Assembly: GCA_037349315.1 (NCBI GenBank)
Contig: JBAIAC010000057.1
Span: 3,844,001 to 3,908,000 of the forward strand
Length of the DNA: 64,000 nt
Reading direction: 5' to 3'
Origin: Chelydra serpentina
Lineage: Eukaryota > Chordata > Testudines > Chelydridae
The position numbers were made by a program, and so were the translations under genes. Shown here in pieces: positions 10,461 to 21,300 of the stretch; within the stretch, counting starts at the first letter, position 1, and every line of letters begins with the position of its first letter. The notes beneath the pieces were generated by a model that did no database searches, was not told the DNA's origin, and was given only the letters and a program-made list of their open reading frames with translations.

Positions 10461-11110
10461 AGTTTTGCCTACTGGTTAGACTAGTGGTTCTCAACCAGGG
10501 GTACATGTACCCCTGGGGCTACGCAGAAAATTTCCAGGGGGGTACATCAACTCATCTAGATATCTGCCTAGTTTTACGACAGGCTACATAAAAAGCACAA
10601 GCGAAGTTGGTAGAAACTAAAATTTCATACAGACAATGACTTGTTTATACTGCTCTATAGACTAGACACTGAAACGCAAGTAAAATATTTATATTCCAAT
10701 TGATTTATTTTATAATTATCTAGTAAACATGAGAAAGGCAGCAATTTTCCAGTAATAGTGCGCTGTGATACTTTTATATTTGTATGTCTGATTTTGTAAG
10801 CAAGTAGTTTAAGTGAGGTGTAACTTCGGGGCACGCAAAACAAATCAGACTCCTGAAAGGGGTACAGTTGTCTGGAAATGTTGAGGCACTGGGCTAGAGC
10901 GCTGGACTGTGACTCATGAGATCTGGGCTCCCTTCTGAACTCTGCCAGCTAGATAACAGGAGGGAGCATAGCATAGGAACTGGTTTCTACTCCAGGCTCT
11001 GTCTGATTTTGGGCAAGTCATTTCATACCTACATACCTCAGTTTCCCCATCTGTAAAATAGGGATAATGATACTGACTTCCTTTGTAAAGTATTTAGCGA
11101 TTCAACATGA
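10461..11110 (+). repeat. SINE interrupted by a hAT MITE
   Basis: The SINE head starts 'ttttgcctactggttaga' (to about 10481) and resumes after the insertion with 'ggctagagcgctggactgt' (10892 onward). It continues through the core 'ttgggcaagtcatttcat', 'tcagtttccccatctgtaaa' and the tail to about 11110. An internal duplication or expansion lies near 10950-11010. The interrupting element is described separately. Confidence 0.75.
10482..10891 (+). mobile_element. hAT-type non-autonomous element inserted in a SINE
   Basis: A 410-bp element starting 'tagtggttctcaaccagggg' and ending 'gttgaggcactg', i.e. degenerate terminal inverted repeats of the CAGTGGTTCTCAACC type (hAT/Charlie-like). Flanks GGTTAGAC (10474-10481) and GGCTAGAG (10892-10899) agree at 6 of 8 positions and both fit the SINE head, as expected for an 8-bp target duplication. 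The interior is AT-rich, with no transposase frame. Confidence 0.75.
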
Positions 11111-11855
11111 CCCATTTTCCCCTAAGAAGTATTAGGGAAGTAATGCCCCCTAAGGAGCACTGCGCTGTTGAAGACCCCATCTTTAACATGAGTTGTTAAA
11201 CAGAGGTCCTGACCACTTGGGTTCACTGCAAACCCCATGGCACTCCGCACACAAAACAGAGCCATTAAATCTGGTGCTGTGAGCAAATGTCACCTTGGGT
11301 AAGTTATACCTGAGTAATGGAAAATTATATTAGCTGACGTGCTTGATTCCTGGTATCCGCCCCATTCCTATTTGTTGCAGTGCAACAGCAAGGTTGTGCA
11401 ATAAGCAGCAAGTTCAGAGGAATTTTTAAAAAAACACACAACACCCAGATGTATTTAAATAAACATTTAGCAAAAACCTACCTTCTGTTGTTCCAGGGGA
11501 CCCTTCTGCCAGCAACCCTCACCCTCAGCTGGAAGGGAAGCCAAGAAGTTTTGCAGAGGGTTTGCCTACCCAGAAGCCTTTTGGGGAAAAGAAATCCCTC
11601 CTTTGTCTCTGTGGGTGAGTGACAGCCCAGCTGGCCAATCAGCTCTCTTTCCTGCACTCTGGACCCTACAAGAGCTTTACCCCATCACACCACTGTAGCT
11701 CTGATGATTCCTTCCTCTTTCTTCCACAGCCGAAGAGCCCATGTCAGAACCATAAACCTTCTAGTGAAGGAGCACTGCAATATGATACATGCCCAGCTCA
11801 TCCACTATGCTCATAGCCCTTTTTTTTGCCCAAGGTACAAGAGGCAGGCCCTAGT
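11111..11855. other. Unassigned sequence
   Basis: No gene or repeat recognised. The overlapping short frames at 11380-11816 have no domain. A T-run lies at 11820-11828. Confidence 0.4.
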
Positions 11856-12015
11856 GGTTATTTTAATAATGGTCCAGTGGTAACAATACTGGATTGGGAG
11901 TAAGGACACCTGGTTCCATACCCAGCTTTGCCACTGGCTCACTCTCCTCCTGGGCAAGTCACACAATCTTTCCGTGCCTCAGTTTACCTGCCCATAAAAC
12001 AGGCATAATAAAGCT
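11856..12015 (+). repeat. MIR/CORE-SINE-like element, sense, 3'-truncated
   Basis: Head 'gtccagtggtaacaatactgg' and 'cacctggttccatacccag', core 'ctcctgggcaagtcacaca', then 'gcctcagtttacctgcccat' and 'aacaggcataataaagc'. The tail is missing. Confidence 0.72.
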
Positions 12016-14132
12016 TCGCTACATCAAAAAAGAAACAATTGGAGATTAGTGGTCCAAAAATAAAGCCACTGCAGGGGTTTGGCTTAGCTGACAAGCAGAT
12101 GCACAGAAAAAAGAGAAGAGGGTGTAGGAAGCAAGTCTGTTTGGTGGAGAGAGTTGTGTGGACGCAGAACACCACACCCCAGATAATGCCACCTCTCTGC
12201 TATATTTGTGGGAGCTGCAGTTTTTGTGGCATAGTGGTTTTAAAGCACCACAAAGGTGAAATGCACTAAGCCCGTTCTACCTTGGATCATGAACCTGCTT
12301 TTTAAAAAAAAGACCCCAAAATATGTTTAAAAGTAACTCAGCGAAGGACCCACACATTCACAAAACGTGAGTGGAAATTCAAGCGGTCAATCCATATCTG
12401 CTATTAAAACCAGCTCTCCTAAAAGAAATACATCTTCCTGACAGCTTGACAAGCTATCTGAGGAAGGCAGAGTTATGAACTCAGTGCCGGCTCAAGCTCT
12501 GAGGAATTCCTATGCTGGATTTCACAGCTCCGTGGGTGTGGTGCAGGGAGAACTGTATTTCAGCTGGCGAAACTAACAGTCATGAAAACATGGAGTTTTG
12601 TTCCTTTTGCCTCTATGCATTTATTGTTGGGTTTTTTTTTGCATTTATCTGGTAATAGTTTAGCAGGGAGTTTTTCCTAACAGGGAGAGAAGGTGCTAAA
12701 CCCTTCCATTGCAGGGGGAATTTTGTCATCATTCCTATAGGCCCTGAATCAGCAGCACACTTCAAATGGGCTCCTCTAATTTAGGAGCACAGCTACTAAT
12801 TGTTTTGAGACTTGTGCTCCTAAGTCATATAGGTGCTTGTGAAAATCCCCACCAATGCATGTGATCATTGACTGCAAGGGCACATGCTTTGCTGAACTGG
12901 GGGCATTGTTCCAAACAGTGCACTAGGGAATTTGCAAACAGGAATGAAGGCAGAGAAAGGCCCTGACCCAAACAGCTTGCAATGTGGTGCTCTGATCCTG
13001 CACAGACAATGGGCTGTTCTCTTAGTTGATTGAACCAGGTACCTAAAGAGCTGAAAGGCTGACCTTCTCCAGCCAGACCCACAGCCTCTGGAGCAGGTGC
13101 CCAGGGAGATCGGTGATACACCCTGAGCAGTGGGCTACAAATCGGATCCAAGCTCTTTTGAAATGCTCATTTAAATGGGGGTGGCTGAGAACTAGGGAAA
13201 AACCCAGCTTTTAGAGACTTAGCAACAGGGCTACTTGTTGGGGGAGGTGCTACTTGAACCCAGACCTTGCAAGAGCCGAGCCAGTACTGTCCCCATAAGA
13301 CCACCATTGCTGCCCAGGGTATGTTTGCTTTTATAGTTTTATCCTTTTCAACTGTACATTCCTACCTGCACCCTCGAGAAAGAAAGACATTCGTCTCATG
13401 TTGAGAGCGGAGGGGAAAATAAATAAAAGGCCCCTTTGCTTTGAGTCGCAGCTCTTCAGGATCTCAAAAGCTTTTTCTCTCTCCACAATCCTGAGCAGCA
13501 CCGGGTGTATCTTTGTCAGCTCTCACCTGGTCCATAAGAACATGATTGATTCCTGCATTCAAGACCAGCGCTGTCTCTTTCCAAAAGGTCAGCGGATGGG
13601 CTTTTGTTGAGCTTGTCTATTGTGATCCCTTCCCTCTGCTTTCGCTCACTTTTACTTATTTCCTTTGGCGCTGTGCCCTGCAAACTTGACACCCTCCCAT
13701 GGAACTGTATGCTTAATTTCCACTCTATTGGCTTTCGCTGCTTGCGGGGAGCCATGAGTCAGCGCACGAACCGGGGGTGGGGGTGGGGAAAAGAGATGGG
13801 GAAGAGGCGGGGGAGGGAGAGGGTTTTGGAGGGGAAGCATTAATAGCTTGTCCAGCAGCCATTACAGCGAAAATGAAAAATGGGAGGCTATTACTCACAG
13901 ACACCACTCGCTGCCTGAAAATCCCAACATGAAAGTATTCAGCAGCAGCGGAGCTGAGGATGCTCATTAACATTGGATGAGAATTAGGGATGAGCTGCTA
14001 GCAGATTAAGGTCCCCTTGGGGAGAGGAAGGAGAATTCCCTGAAGGGCTCAACCTAAAGGGAACCTGTTTAAGCAGCAGCGGGTCCCTCTCTGGCTTCAG
14101 CTGGCTGCTTCTGTGATTCAGCAGGATGAAGA
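12016..14132. other. Largely repeat-poor non-coding block
   Basis: Mostly unique-looking sequence. A remnant of the short palindromic repeat is at about 12725-12850 ('taatttaggagcacagct', 'gtgctcctaagtcatatag'). A G-rich purine tract is at about 13772-13835. The segment 13840-14000 is AT-rich with several ATTA/TAAT words and no repeat signature; it is a candidate conserved non-coding element only. No coding exon recognised. Confidence 0.4.
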
Positions 14133-14295
14133 CAATGTTCCCTCTAATTTTTGATAGGCCGTGTGCGCGAAAAATTTCTTCTGTGCAAATTGTTGTGCTT
14201 CTGTGCAACTTTTTGTGTGCGCGGTGTTTCACCACGTGCGCGGGGTTTAGGATCGGTGTGCACGCGCACACACGCACAGCTTAGAGGGAACAGTG
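14133..14295. mobile_element. hAT-type MITE, TGTTCCCTCTAA family
   Basis: A 163-bp element bounded by CAATGTTCCCTCTAA (14133-14147) and TTAGAGGGAACAGTG (14281-14295), a near-perfect terminal inverted repeat. Flanks GATGAAGA (14125-14132) and GATGGGGA (14296-14303) match at 6 of 8 positions. The interior is full of GTGTGCGCG and GTGCACGCGCAC words. No coding capacity. Confidence 0.85.
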
Positions 14296-14319
14296 GATGG
14301 GGAAATCTCTGGGTACAGT

Positions 14320-14532
14320 CAGTAACGGCATCAGCTTTTTTGCCGCCCTAGGCGGTGGCGCCAGGAAAGGCTGCCGCCAAAGTGCTGCCGGGGTCCTTGG
14401 CCGCACTTTGGCGGCAGCCGAAGAAGCAGCTGCCGAGAACCCGGCAGCCGCCGAAGGCGGCGAAATGCCACCCCCCAAATCCTGGCGCCCTAGGCGACCG
14501 CCTAGGGTCGCCTAATGGTAGCGCCGGCCCTG
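14320..14532. mobile_element. hAT-type MITE, CAG...CCTG family, copy 2
   Basis: A 213-bp element flanked by an exact 8-bp direct repeat GGTACAGT (14312-14319 and 14533-14540). It begins CAGTAACGGCATCAGC and ends GGTAGCGCCGGCCCTG. It shares its ends and GC-rich interior with the element at 5408-5669, including 'ttgccgccctaggcggtgg' and 'gccctaggcgaccgcctagg'. It is shorter by about 50 bp internally. Confidence 0.85.
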
Positions 14533-15114
14533 GGTACAGTCAGGATCAGCACTGTTTTAATTGCACAGCCAAGATCAGGGGTGGGTTTTTCCCCTGCTTT
14601 GCCTATGTGCATTCACCAGTTTTAAATTAAGCCAGAAGGGGTAACACCAGGGTTCGAGTTGCTCTTGACAATAATGCACTACGTTGGATACTAAGAAACA
14701 CACACAAACTTTGTTTCAAGATAGTTAAGACGCGTCAGGGCCCATGCCCCCAACTCAAACCCTGAAGAGCATGGCAGCAACAAGTGAAAGGGAGGTCTCC
14801 TGTGTTCCTTGCAACTTTCACACGGCCCACAACACGGTCAATAATGCGCTCCCTCACTCCAGAAGGCTTCCCCGTCCACCTGACACAGCTACCAAAGAGC
14901 AACACACCCCCAACTCTATCCAAACCCACAATCCAGGGCAAAGGCACACTTGCAACCTCACGCACTCTTGTACCAAGAGACTTGCACATCTGGCTGATGC
15001 CCCAGAAACGTGGGAAGTTATTCTAGCTGGCTCTCTAGAGCGTTTACATGGCCTCTATTACAGAGATATCGGAGTACCTCCCAAGCTTCAATGGAATTAC
15101 CCTCACAACTCTCC
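14533..15114. other. Unassigned sequence
   Basis: No gene or known repeat. The 14640-15020 part is rich in short CA/CAC words ('acacacacaa', 'acacggcccacaacacgg') and could be a decayed retroelement, but there is no supporting structure. Confidence 0.35.
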
Positions 15115-15275
15115 TGGGACGTAGGGCAGTGCTACTATCTACATTTTACAGAGGAGGAACTGAAACACAAAAAGGCCAATTGACTTTCCCAAGGGAGCAT
15201 ATGGAGCTGGAAGTGAGGTCTTCTAATTCCTAGGCTAGCGCCCTAATCACTGGACGATCCTCCTGTCTGCCTTCC
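15115..15275 (-). repeat. MIR/CORE-SINE-like element, antisense
   Basis: Antisense order: 'actatctacattttacagag', 'ggaactgaaacacaaaaagg', 'gactttcccaagggagca', then the head 'ctaattcctaggctagcgcc', 'ctaatcactggacgatcctc'. Confidence 0.72.
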
Positions 15276-15903
15276 TATGGCTGAGCCGTAAGCATGTGAG
15301 CCTGTGTTCACCCACCGTCCACAGGCATTTACGTGTGTGTGCATTTAGCTGTGAGCATTGGTGTATGAGTAGGTGTGGTTGGGAGGTCAGTCGGGCCACA
15401 GTTCAGTTCTATTCTAGTCAGGTTCTTATAACACCCAGCATAGTACCTTCCACTAGTGCATTAAGCATGAGGTTACACGTGGTTCATTCTCTTTCTTATC
15501 TTTTTCCCAGGGGAGAGATTATGTTTGCCTTTTTTTGTGTGCTCTGTGTTGATGTAGGAGAAGGCTGGTTGGAGAATTGTGCCTGGCCCTTGCAGCAGAA
15601 GACGGAGAGGGTTGTGATGGCCCTTAGTGCTCACAGAAGTTAGTTCCACACACTGGGACCGGCCTCCAAGAAAGCTCTGTGTCCTGTCCAGATGAGCTTT
15701 GTCATTGTCATAGAAAGTTCCATGGTGCCGGAGGAGCGGAACGGTCAACCACGGTCCTTCTCCTGGAGCTTCAGGCAATCTATGAGGTGCCACTGAGCAC
15801 ACTGAAGACAAGAGACCAAGATCTCAAACTTGACTCAGTGCTCCATGGGAAGTCAGTGTAGAGTGGAGGACAGGTTTGGAAATGCTTGCGCCAGGCTTCC
15901 GAT
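15276..15903. other. Unassigned sequence
   Basis: No gene recognised. The 115-codon plus and 112-codon minus frames around 15296-15811 overlap each other and show no domain. Part of 15400-15850 may be a decayed LINE but nothing diagnostic is seen. Confidence 0.35.
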
Positions 15904-15905
15904 GA

Positions 15906-16135
15906 CTTGGTCTACACTACCAACTTACGTCGGAAAATCCACACCGCTGAGGGGCGGCGTTATACCGACCTAAGCCCTGGTGTAGACAGCGCTGTGTCAA
16001 TGGGAGAGCGTCTCTCGCCGACATAGCTACCGCGTCTCAGGGAGGTGGAATACCTACGCCGACAGGAGAAGCGTCTTCACTAAACACTAGAGCGGTGCAG
16101 CTGCATTGCTGCAGCGCTACACGTGTAGACAAGCC
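15906..16135. mobile_element. GTCTACAC-type MITE (Chompy-like)
   Basis: About 230 bp between 'cttggtctacactacc' and 'acacgtgtagacaagcc', imperfect terminal inverted repeats. The interior has paired 'cttacgtcgg' and 'cctacgccgac' words, and 'gcagctgcattgctgcagc' near the right end. It resembles MITEs common in turtles and crocodilians; the superfamily (Harbinger-like or other) is not decided from this copy. Confidence 0.72.
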
Positions 16136-17519
16136 CGAGGACTCGATGCCATGACCTGCAGGTGAAAATCCCACCCTGCAATGCATCGGCCATGCAAGCC
16201 CTTTAGGAACCACAGGCAGAAGAAGCATCCATCAGGGCAGATGCTTAAGCAGCGAGGAAATAATGCGGTTCCAATCAAGGCAGGCCAGCCTCTCTTCCCA
16301 CTTTCGTTTTGCAACCGAAAACTGCTGGAGACATGACAGAGTCCCCCATCCTCCTCCTGCTGGCTGGGGTCACTGGAGCTGCTGTCTGGGGAGCATTTGA
16401 ATTCCGCTCAGGATTAAAAATTCAAAAGGATTTAGATTTAATCCTGTTCAAATTTTCATTTTCCTTAAGAGAGAAAAAACCCAAGTAACCGCTCCCTCTT
16501 GCTAAAACAAATCAAGGTAGAGTGACTCTGAATGTGGCAGCAGTTGCTTTACACTTCATTTCATATGCAGGGAATAAACATAAATCACATGAGCCGGGAG
16601 TGGAATGAGACTCCGGTTACAAGTAACTCAGCCTCAGCTGGGGCTGCCCTAGCAGGATTAATGTGTCCATTTAAATGAGATCACCGGGTGTGTGTTCAGA
16701 CAACGGTGCATTGTCGCGGGGACGGGGAGCGGCAGTGAAGGGGATTCTGGGAAGAGGTACTTTCAGGTCTTCACCAGAGATGGATTCATTTGGGGAGGAT
16801 GCTGGGCACAAAAGGAACTTTGTCTTTCATGTACCGTGCACTGGATAACACCAGGAGAGAACTCCATGTTTCTAAAACTAAACTGGTTCTTTATTCAGAG
16901 ACCTATTTACAGAAGTGCTACAGCTGCGGCCAGATATTCCAGCCATGTGCACACAGACTGGCTTCCTGGTGGCTCCTCCAAACTCTTCCCTCTTGCTACC
17001 TGTGCTCCTCCCTCCAAGCTCCATCCAGGCTGCTACATCAGGAGTGTAACAGAGTCTCCTCCTCAAGTCCTGGAGTGCACGTGTCAAACTCCTGGCAGCC
17101 TTCACAACAGGGGCAGAGAAGAAAAGGACTGAGAAGTGACAGGACTGAGGAGTAGTGGGAGATATAAAAAAACCCAAAGGGATGCAAAGGACACATTTTA
17201 CCCGCTAGATTTATTAGGCTCAATTCACAACTGCCCTGTCCCTCAAACCTAGCTTCTGTTGCCCTGCCCCTTGTTTTGTCCCTTATACCAGTGCCAAGGT
17301 GCAGGGAAGTGAAGCAGTCTTAATCCCGGGTGCAAAGTGGGTGCAAGAGGCTATCAGTCGGTGCAGGGTCACAATGAGTGATTGAAAAGGTTTCTCCGTC
17401 TCACGCAAATATTGCAGCCCAAATCCATCTTTCAGCTAGCAGCTTTGACACCGTTTGCTCTCCCTCCTGTTAGGAGCCTTATTCTGCTAAATGGTGAGCA
17501 ATTCTTGAGGGGTGCTGAG
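16136..17519. other. Unassigned sequence
   Basis: No gene. 16390-16690 is AT-rich, repeat-free and could be conserved non-coding DNA. 16770-17160 includes 'ctggttctttattcagagac' and may be the end of an unclassified reptile retroelement; no terminal repeat pair found. The overlapping frames at 16692-17177 on both strands have no domain. Confidence 0.35.
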
Positions 17520-17948
17520 TAGAGCTGGTGGGGGATTTTTTGATGAAACCTTTCTCCATTGGAAAACACCGATTCATTGAAACCAAAACTGTTGGCAGGA
17601 AAGGGTCGATTTTGATGAATTTCCCATTTCTAATTTTGGGCGTGGGCCGGCGGTTTGAAATTATCAAAATGTCCCATTTTGTCTTTTTTAACATGGTTCA
17701 ATTTTTTGGTTCTGAATGACTTTTTGTTTAGATGTGTAAAGTTAATTTATGGTTAAAAACTTCTAAAAAATTAAAAGATCAACAACAAGCCACATGTTGA
17801 TTGATCCAGTCCATTTTTTTTCCCTTCGGATTTTCAGTTTGCCGACATTTTAAGGATTTTGACATTTCATCCCAAGTTGGGTCAGGACATTTTTCCAAAG
17901 TCTTGAAACTTCTCATGGGATGGGAAAACCATTTCCTGCCCAGCTCTA
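17520..17948. mobile_element. Palindromic MITE, TAGAGCTGG...CAGCTCTA family
   Basis: A 429-bp element from TAGAGCTGGTGGGGGA to TCCTGCCCAGCTCTA (imperfect terminal inverted repeats). Flanks GTGCTGAG (17512-17519) and GGGCTCAG (17949-17956) agree at 6 of 8 positions, suggesting an 8-bp hAT-like target duplication. The interior is AT-rich with paired TTTTGATGAAA- and TTTCATCC-like words. Related elements are at 35973-36422 and 57994-58205. Confidence 0.75.
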
Positions 17949-17956
17949 GGGCTCAG

Positions 17957-19329
17957 TAGCCCTGATCTCCAGCAGATTTCCCCTCGTGAAATGAGCCCAG
18001 GATAGGGGCCTCCTGGGCCAACCCCATTTCCCATATGTGTGTGTGCATGCGTGTGTTTGTATGCATACACACACACACGCCTCAACGTGTAACATGGTTC
18101 TTCTGAATGACCCAACTCAAACTGCGGGAGCAGCTGCTCACCTTCTGCACGGCAGATGTGCACCCGGAGGTGGTGCTGTTTGCGCCGCTCCACGGAAGGG
18201 ATGTTTTCTATCTGCTACTCAGCTCTGTGCCCGTGGGAACGCTCCTTGCAAAACTGTGGCCTGACAGTACATGAAAAGCAGAAAATTAGATCTATAGACC
18301 GAGAGCCATCATGCAGACCAGAGATGCATGGCATGGATCTGGGAAGAAACAGGGAAATCAGAGGGAGAGAGCAGGAGAAAACATTGGCAGTCAGAGGCTT
18401 TGAAGTGAATGTCTTCGCTATTCTTGCACCCGGCAGCATCTCCCCCTGTGAGAATCAAGACTTCCTTAACTTTTAAAAACAAATTAGCTGCATTTTGTAT
18501 TCTCGCTGGCTAAAAACCCTGCCTCCCCTATTAATCTAATTGGGAGCTGCAGCTGCCTCCTCTCCAAGGATCCCGCTCTGACTTGCCAGACTGGTCCTTC
18601 CTGCAGATTGAAATGTGTTTGTGACACACGCTGGGAACCCATTAACCTTCAAAAGCCGCGAGGAGACCCCGGAGCCAGGTGCCACTAAAACTGCAAAGCG
18701 GCCTCCGTCTCCTGGTCCTCCCTTTTAATTATTTTGGAGAGTGTTTCACGGGACCAGCTGCGCTACAAAGGGGCTTTGAGCCAGGATCTAGGGAAGTGCA
18801 CCCCCGCACTTGCCCACTTCAGAGCGCTTATGAAAGTCATCTACAGGCTGTGAAATCAAAGCACAGCGCAGGCCAGCTTTGTCCAGGCTGCTCACGGTCA
18901 TCTCTGCCACCGAGCCTCACGCCGAACCTGCAGCCATCTGCCATTCCAGTCCTGCCCCCGCAACGACCCTCAGTCCCAATTTGCAGTGCAGTCTTGGCCC
19001 CGTCCCCTCAGTTCTGCCAGTGACCCTCAATCCTGAGCCTGGCTTTGAAAATGCTTCTCCCAAAATGTCTCCCGACCTGTTCCTGAGAGGAAACACCTGC
19101 TCTCCGTTGCGACTGGTGCTAGGTTTGCTAGTTTCTCCCAGCTCTGGAATGCCCTGTGAACAACCTGCCTCGTGGGCTTTCAGTATCTCTGTTCCCTTTC
19201 CCAGACCAAGCTCGGAGGACACGAGAGAGCCCCAGGCCAGAAAATTCAGATGTGGATCTACATTTCAAACATCCAAAAGACAGGGGCTTTGGATCCAGGC
19301 ACCCCCGAGACGCTTTGGGGGAGACCCCT
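17957..19329. other. Unassigned sequence
   Basis: A GT/CA-rich stretch lies at 18036-18080. The 18470-18670 part is AT-rich, unique-looking sequence. A 174-codon frame at 18879-19403 is Pro/Ser/Leu-rich with no motif and is not called as a gene. Confidence 0.4.
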
Positions 19330-19745
19330 TTCAAGCAGAGACACATGAACTGATCTGTTCAGAAAACGGGATTTCCATTCCATGGGAAAACCGGATACTT
19401 TGACTTTGGTTTTCATCTCAAATTAGTATGAAACATCAAAATAGCCAACGTTTCATTTGGATATTAAAATGTTGGTACCAAATGAAACGTTTAATTTCAC
19501 AATGTCGACTTTTGTCGTTGTTGACATTTTGGAATGTTGATTCAAAAACGGTGTTTGGTTTCAAATTTTCCCCTTGAGAAATTAGAAAATGCAGTGGAAA
19601 TTGACAGTTTCCTATGAAAAATGTTGATTCTGATCAAAACCCTGTTTCGTCAGGCAAATATTTTGGTAGACAAGTTTCAATCAATTCTACACATGAATGT
19701 TTAGGAAGAAAAAAAAATTGTTTGGCCAAACTTTTTTCCAACCTG
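19330..19745. repeat. Decayed AT-rich palindromic MITE remnant
   Basis: Shows alternating 'caaatgaaacgttt', 'tttcatttggatatt', 'tgttgacattttgg', 'tgaaaaatgttgattc' words, as inside the family at 17520-17948. No intact termini or target duplication were found. Confidence 0.5.
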
Positions 19746-20110
19746 ACGAAGGACTCTGGTCAGATTCAGCTCAGGGTGTGAGCGAAGGAATGAAACAGTC
19801 CTTATTCTATCCAAAGTAACGCACCCATGCCCTGCTCACTTGACATGGATCGTGCAGTGTGCCCTCTGTGACAGACAGGGACAAGTCAAAATAGCAATGA
19901 CTTAAGCTGTGTTTTTGCTGCACACCACTCTTTTTATCCAGATGAAATTTGCAGCCTGCCTGATCATGCCCAACTATAAGTGATCATCGAGTCTTTTGTC
20001 CACTGATTGTAAAGTCAATTGAAATTTTAAACAAACAGATAATCAAGTAGTGTTGGATGTGAGTGAAGGAGAGATGAAATCGGAGAGGAAGCAGGCTTTT
20101 GGGAGGAAGA
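19746..20110. other. Unassigned sequence
   Basis: Unique-looking sequence with no gene or repeat identified. Confidence 0.4.
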
Positions 20111-20199
20111 CACGGACCTGGGATGTAGGGGATCTGGGCTGAATTCCTAGCTCTGCCATAGACTCATTGTATCACCTTGGGGAAGTCACTTTAATCTTA
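20111..20199 (+). repeat. SINE head and core, truncated next to a MITE
   Basis: Sense SINE segment 'ggggatctgggctgaattcc', 'agctctgccatagactcatt', 'ttggggaagtcactttaatc'. It stops where the following MITE begins and does not obviously resume after it. Confidence 0.7.
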
Positions 20200-20468
20200 G
20201 GCCAGGTCTACACAACGCAGCTTTTAGCGACACGGCTGTGTCGCTAAACATCAGGCAGGGTAGCAGCTGTTTGTTGGCTCTTTTACCAACAAAATACTTC
20301 CATCCTCAACGAGCGGCGTTCGTGTTGCCAGCAGGAGAGCGCTCCTACCGACAACGTGCTGTTCACACTGGCACTTGCCATGGCAAAACTTTTGTCTTTC
20401 GGGGCGGGGGAAGGGTTAACACCTCTGAATGACAAAAGTTTTGTTCAATTGCCAGTGTAGACATGGCC
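20200..20468. mobile_element. GTCTACAC-type MITE (Chompy-like)
   Basis: About 269 bp between GGCCAGGTCTACACAAC and GTGTAGACATGGCC, good terminal inverted repeats. The flanking trinucleotides are TTA (left, shifted by one base) and TTC (right), so a 3-bp duplication is possible but not exact. The interior has 'gacacggctgtgtcgc' and inverted 'gacaaaagttttgttc' words. Confidence 0.75.
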
Positions 20469-20479
20469 TTCATTGTCCA

Positions 20480-20705
20480 GCTTTAAAATATAACCTAGTA
20501 AGACACAGTCCTTGCCCCCAAGAGAAGTGTACACAGAAATGACAGACAAAGGGCAGGGGAAAGGAAGTATTACCCATATGTTCCATATGGGGAACTGAGG
20601 CACAGAAAGATTAAATGATTTGCCCAAGGTCACAACAGGAAATCTGTGGCAGGGCCAGCAATTCACCCCGTCCCCTGAGTCCTTCCCATCTTTCCTACAC
20701 CAGCT
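20480..20705 (-). repeat. MIR/CORE-SINE-like element, antisense
   Basis: Tail 'agacacagtccttgccccca', then 'ggggaactgaggcacagaaa', 'gatttgcccaaggtcacaac', and head 'ggcagggccagcaattcacc'. It is nearly complete in antisense. Confidence 0.75.
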
Positions 20706-21300
20706 TTATCACCAATGAGCCTTTGAGGGGGATAGGACTTGAGCACCTGGATTCTGATGGGAGTTCTTGATTCTGAGCAGCCTAGAGCAATGTGAATGAC
20801 AACAGATGTGAGAGTAGAGAGCCGGATCCAAGACAAACTACACATGTCCTATGCCTTGTTCCAATGGTTTTCAACATTCTTTCTTCCTCTCTCCACAAAA
20901 CCACCAAATACTCTAAGGGTTGTCTCTGCATAATTAAACAACTTAATAGACTGAGTATGTTTGCTAAAAGCCTCTAATTGCCACCTTTGATCTATACTCT
21001 TCCAATAGCAGCATCCTTGGTAAAGGCAAGATGCCAATGTGCATGGAAATACTTGCAAAGGGAATTCTGAAGTAACAGAGCATAGAAATTCTCATTGAAT
21101 CCACTTTTATTTTTTGTAAGTAGGTTGCTTGTTTGTAGCTATCAGAAACCCTTCTAGAGGGGAGGATTTAGTCTGGTAAATTCAGGAACCTTTTATTTCT
21201 TGATGACTCTGATAACAGTTTTTTCACACAACTAAAACGATTTACTGATTTTAGGCTTTTGAACACCTCTCAGTCTTTATAGTTATTCTCACATATCTCG
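20706..21300. other. Unassigned sequence
   Basis: No gene or repeat identified; AT-rich toward 21060-21300. Confidence 0.4.

Noticed and set aside
18036..18080. GT/CA palindrome as a regulatory site
   Set aside because: Best explained as adjacent short (GT)n and (CA)n tracts.
18879..19403. 174-codon plus frame
   Set aside because: Pro/Ser-rich with no domain; overlaps minus frames of similar size and runs into an AT-rich MITE remnant.
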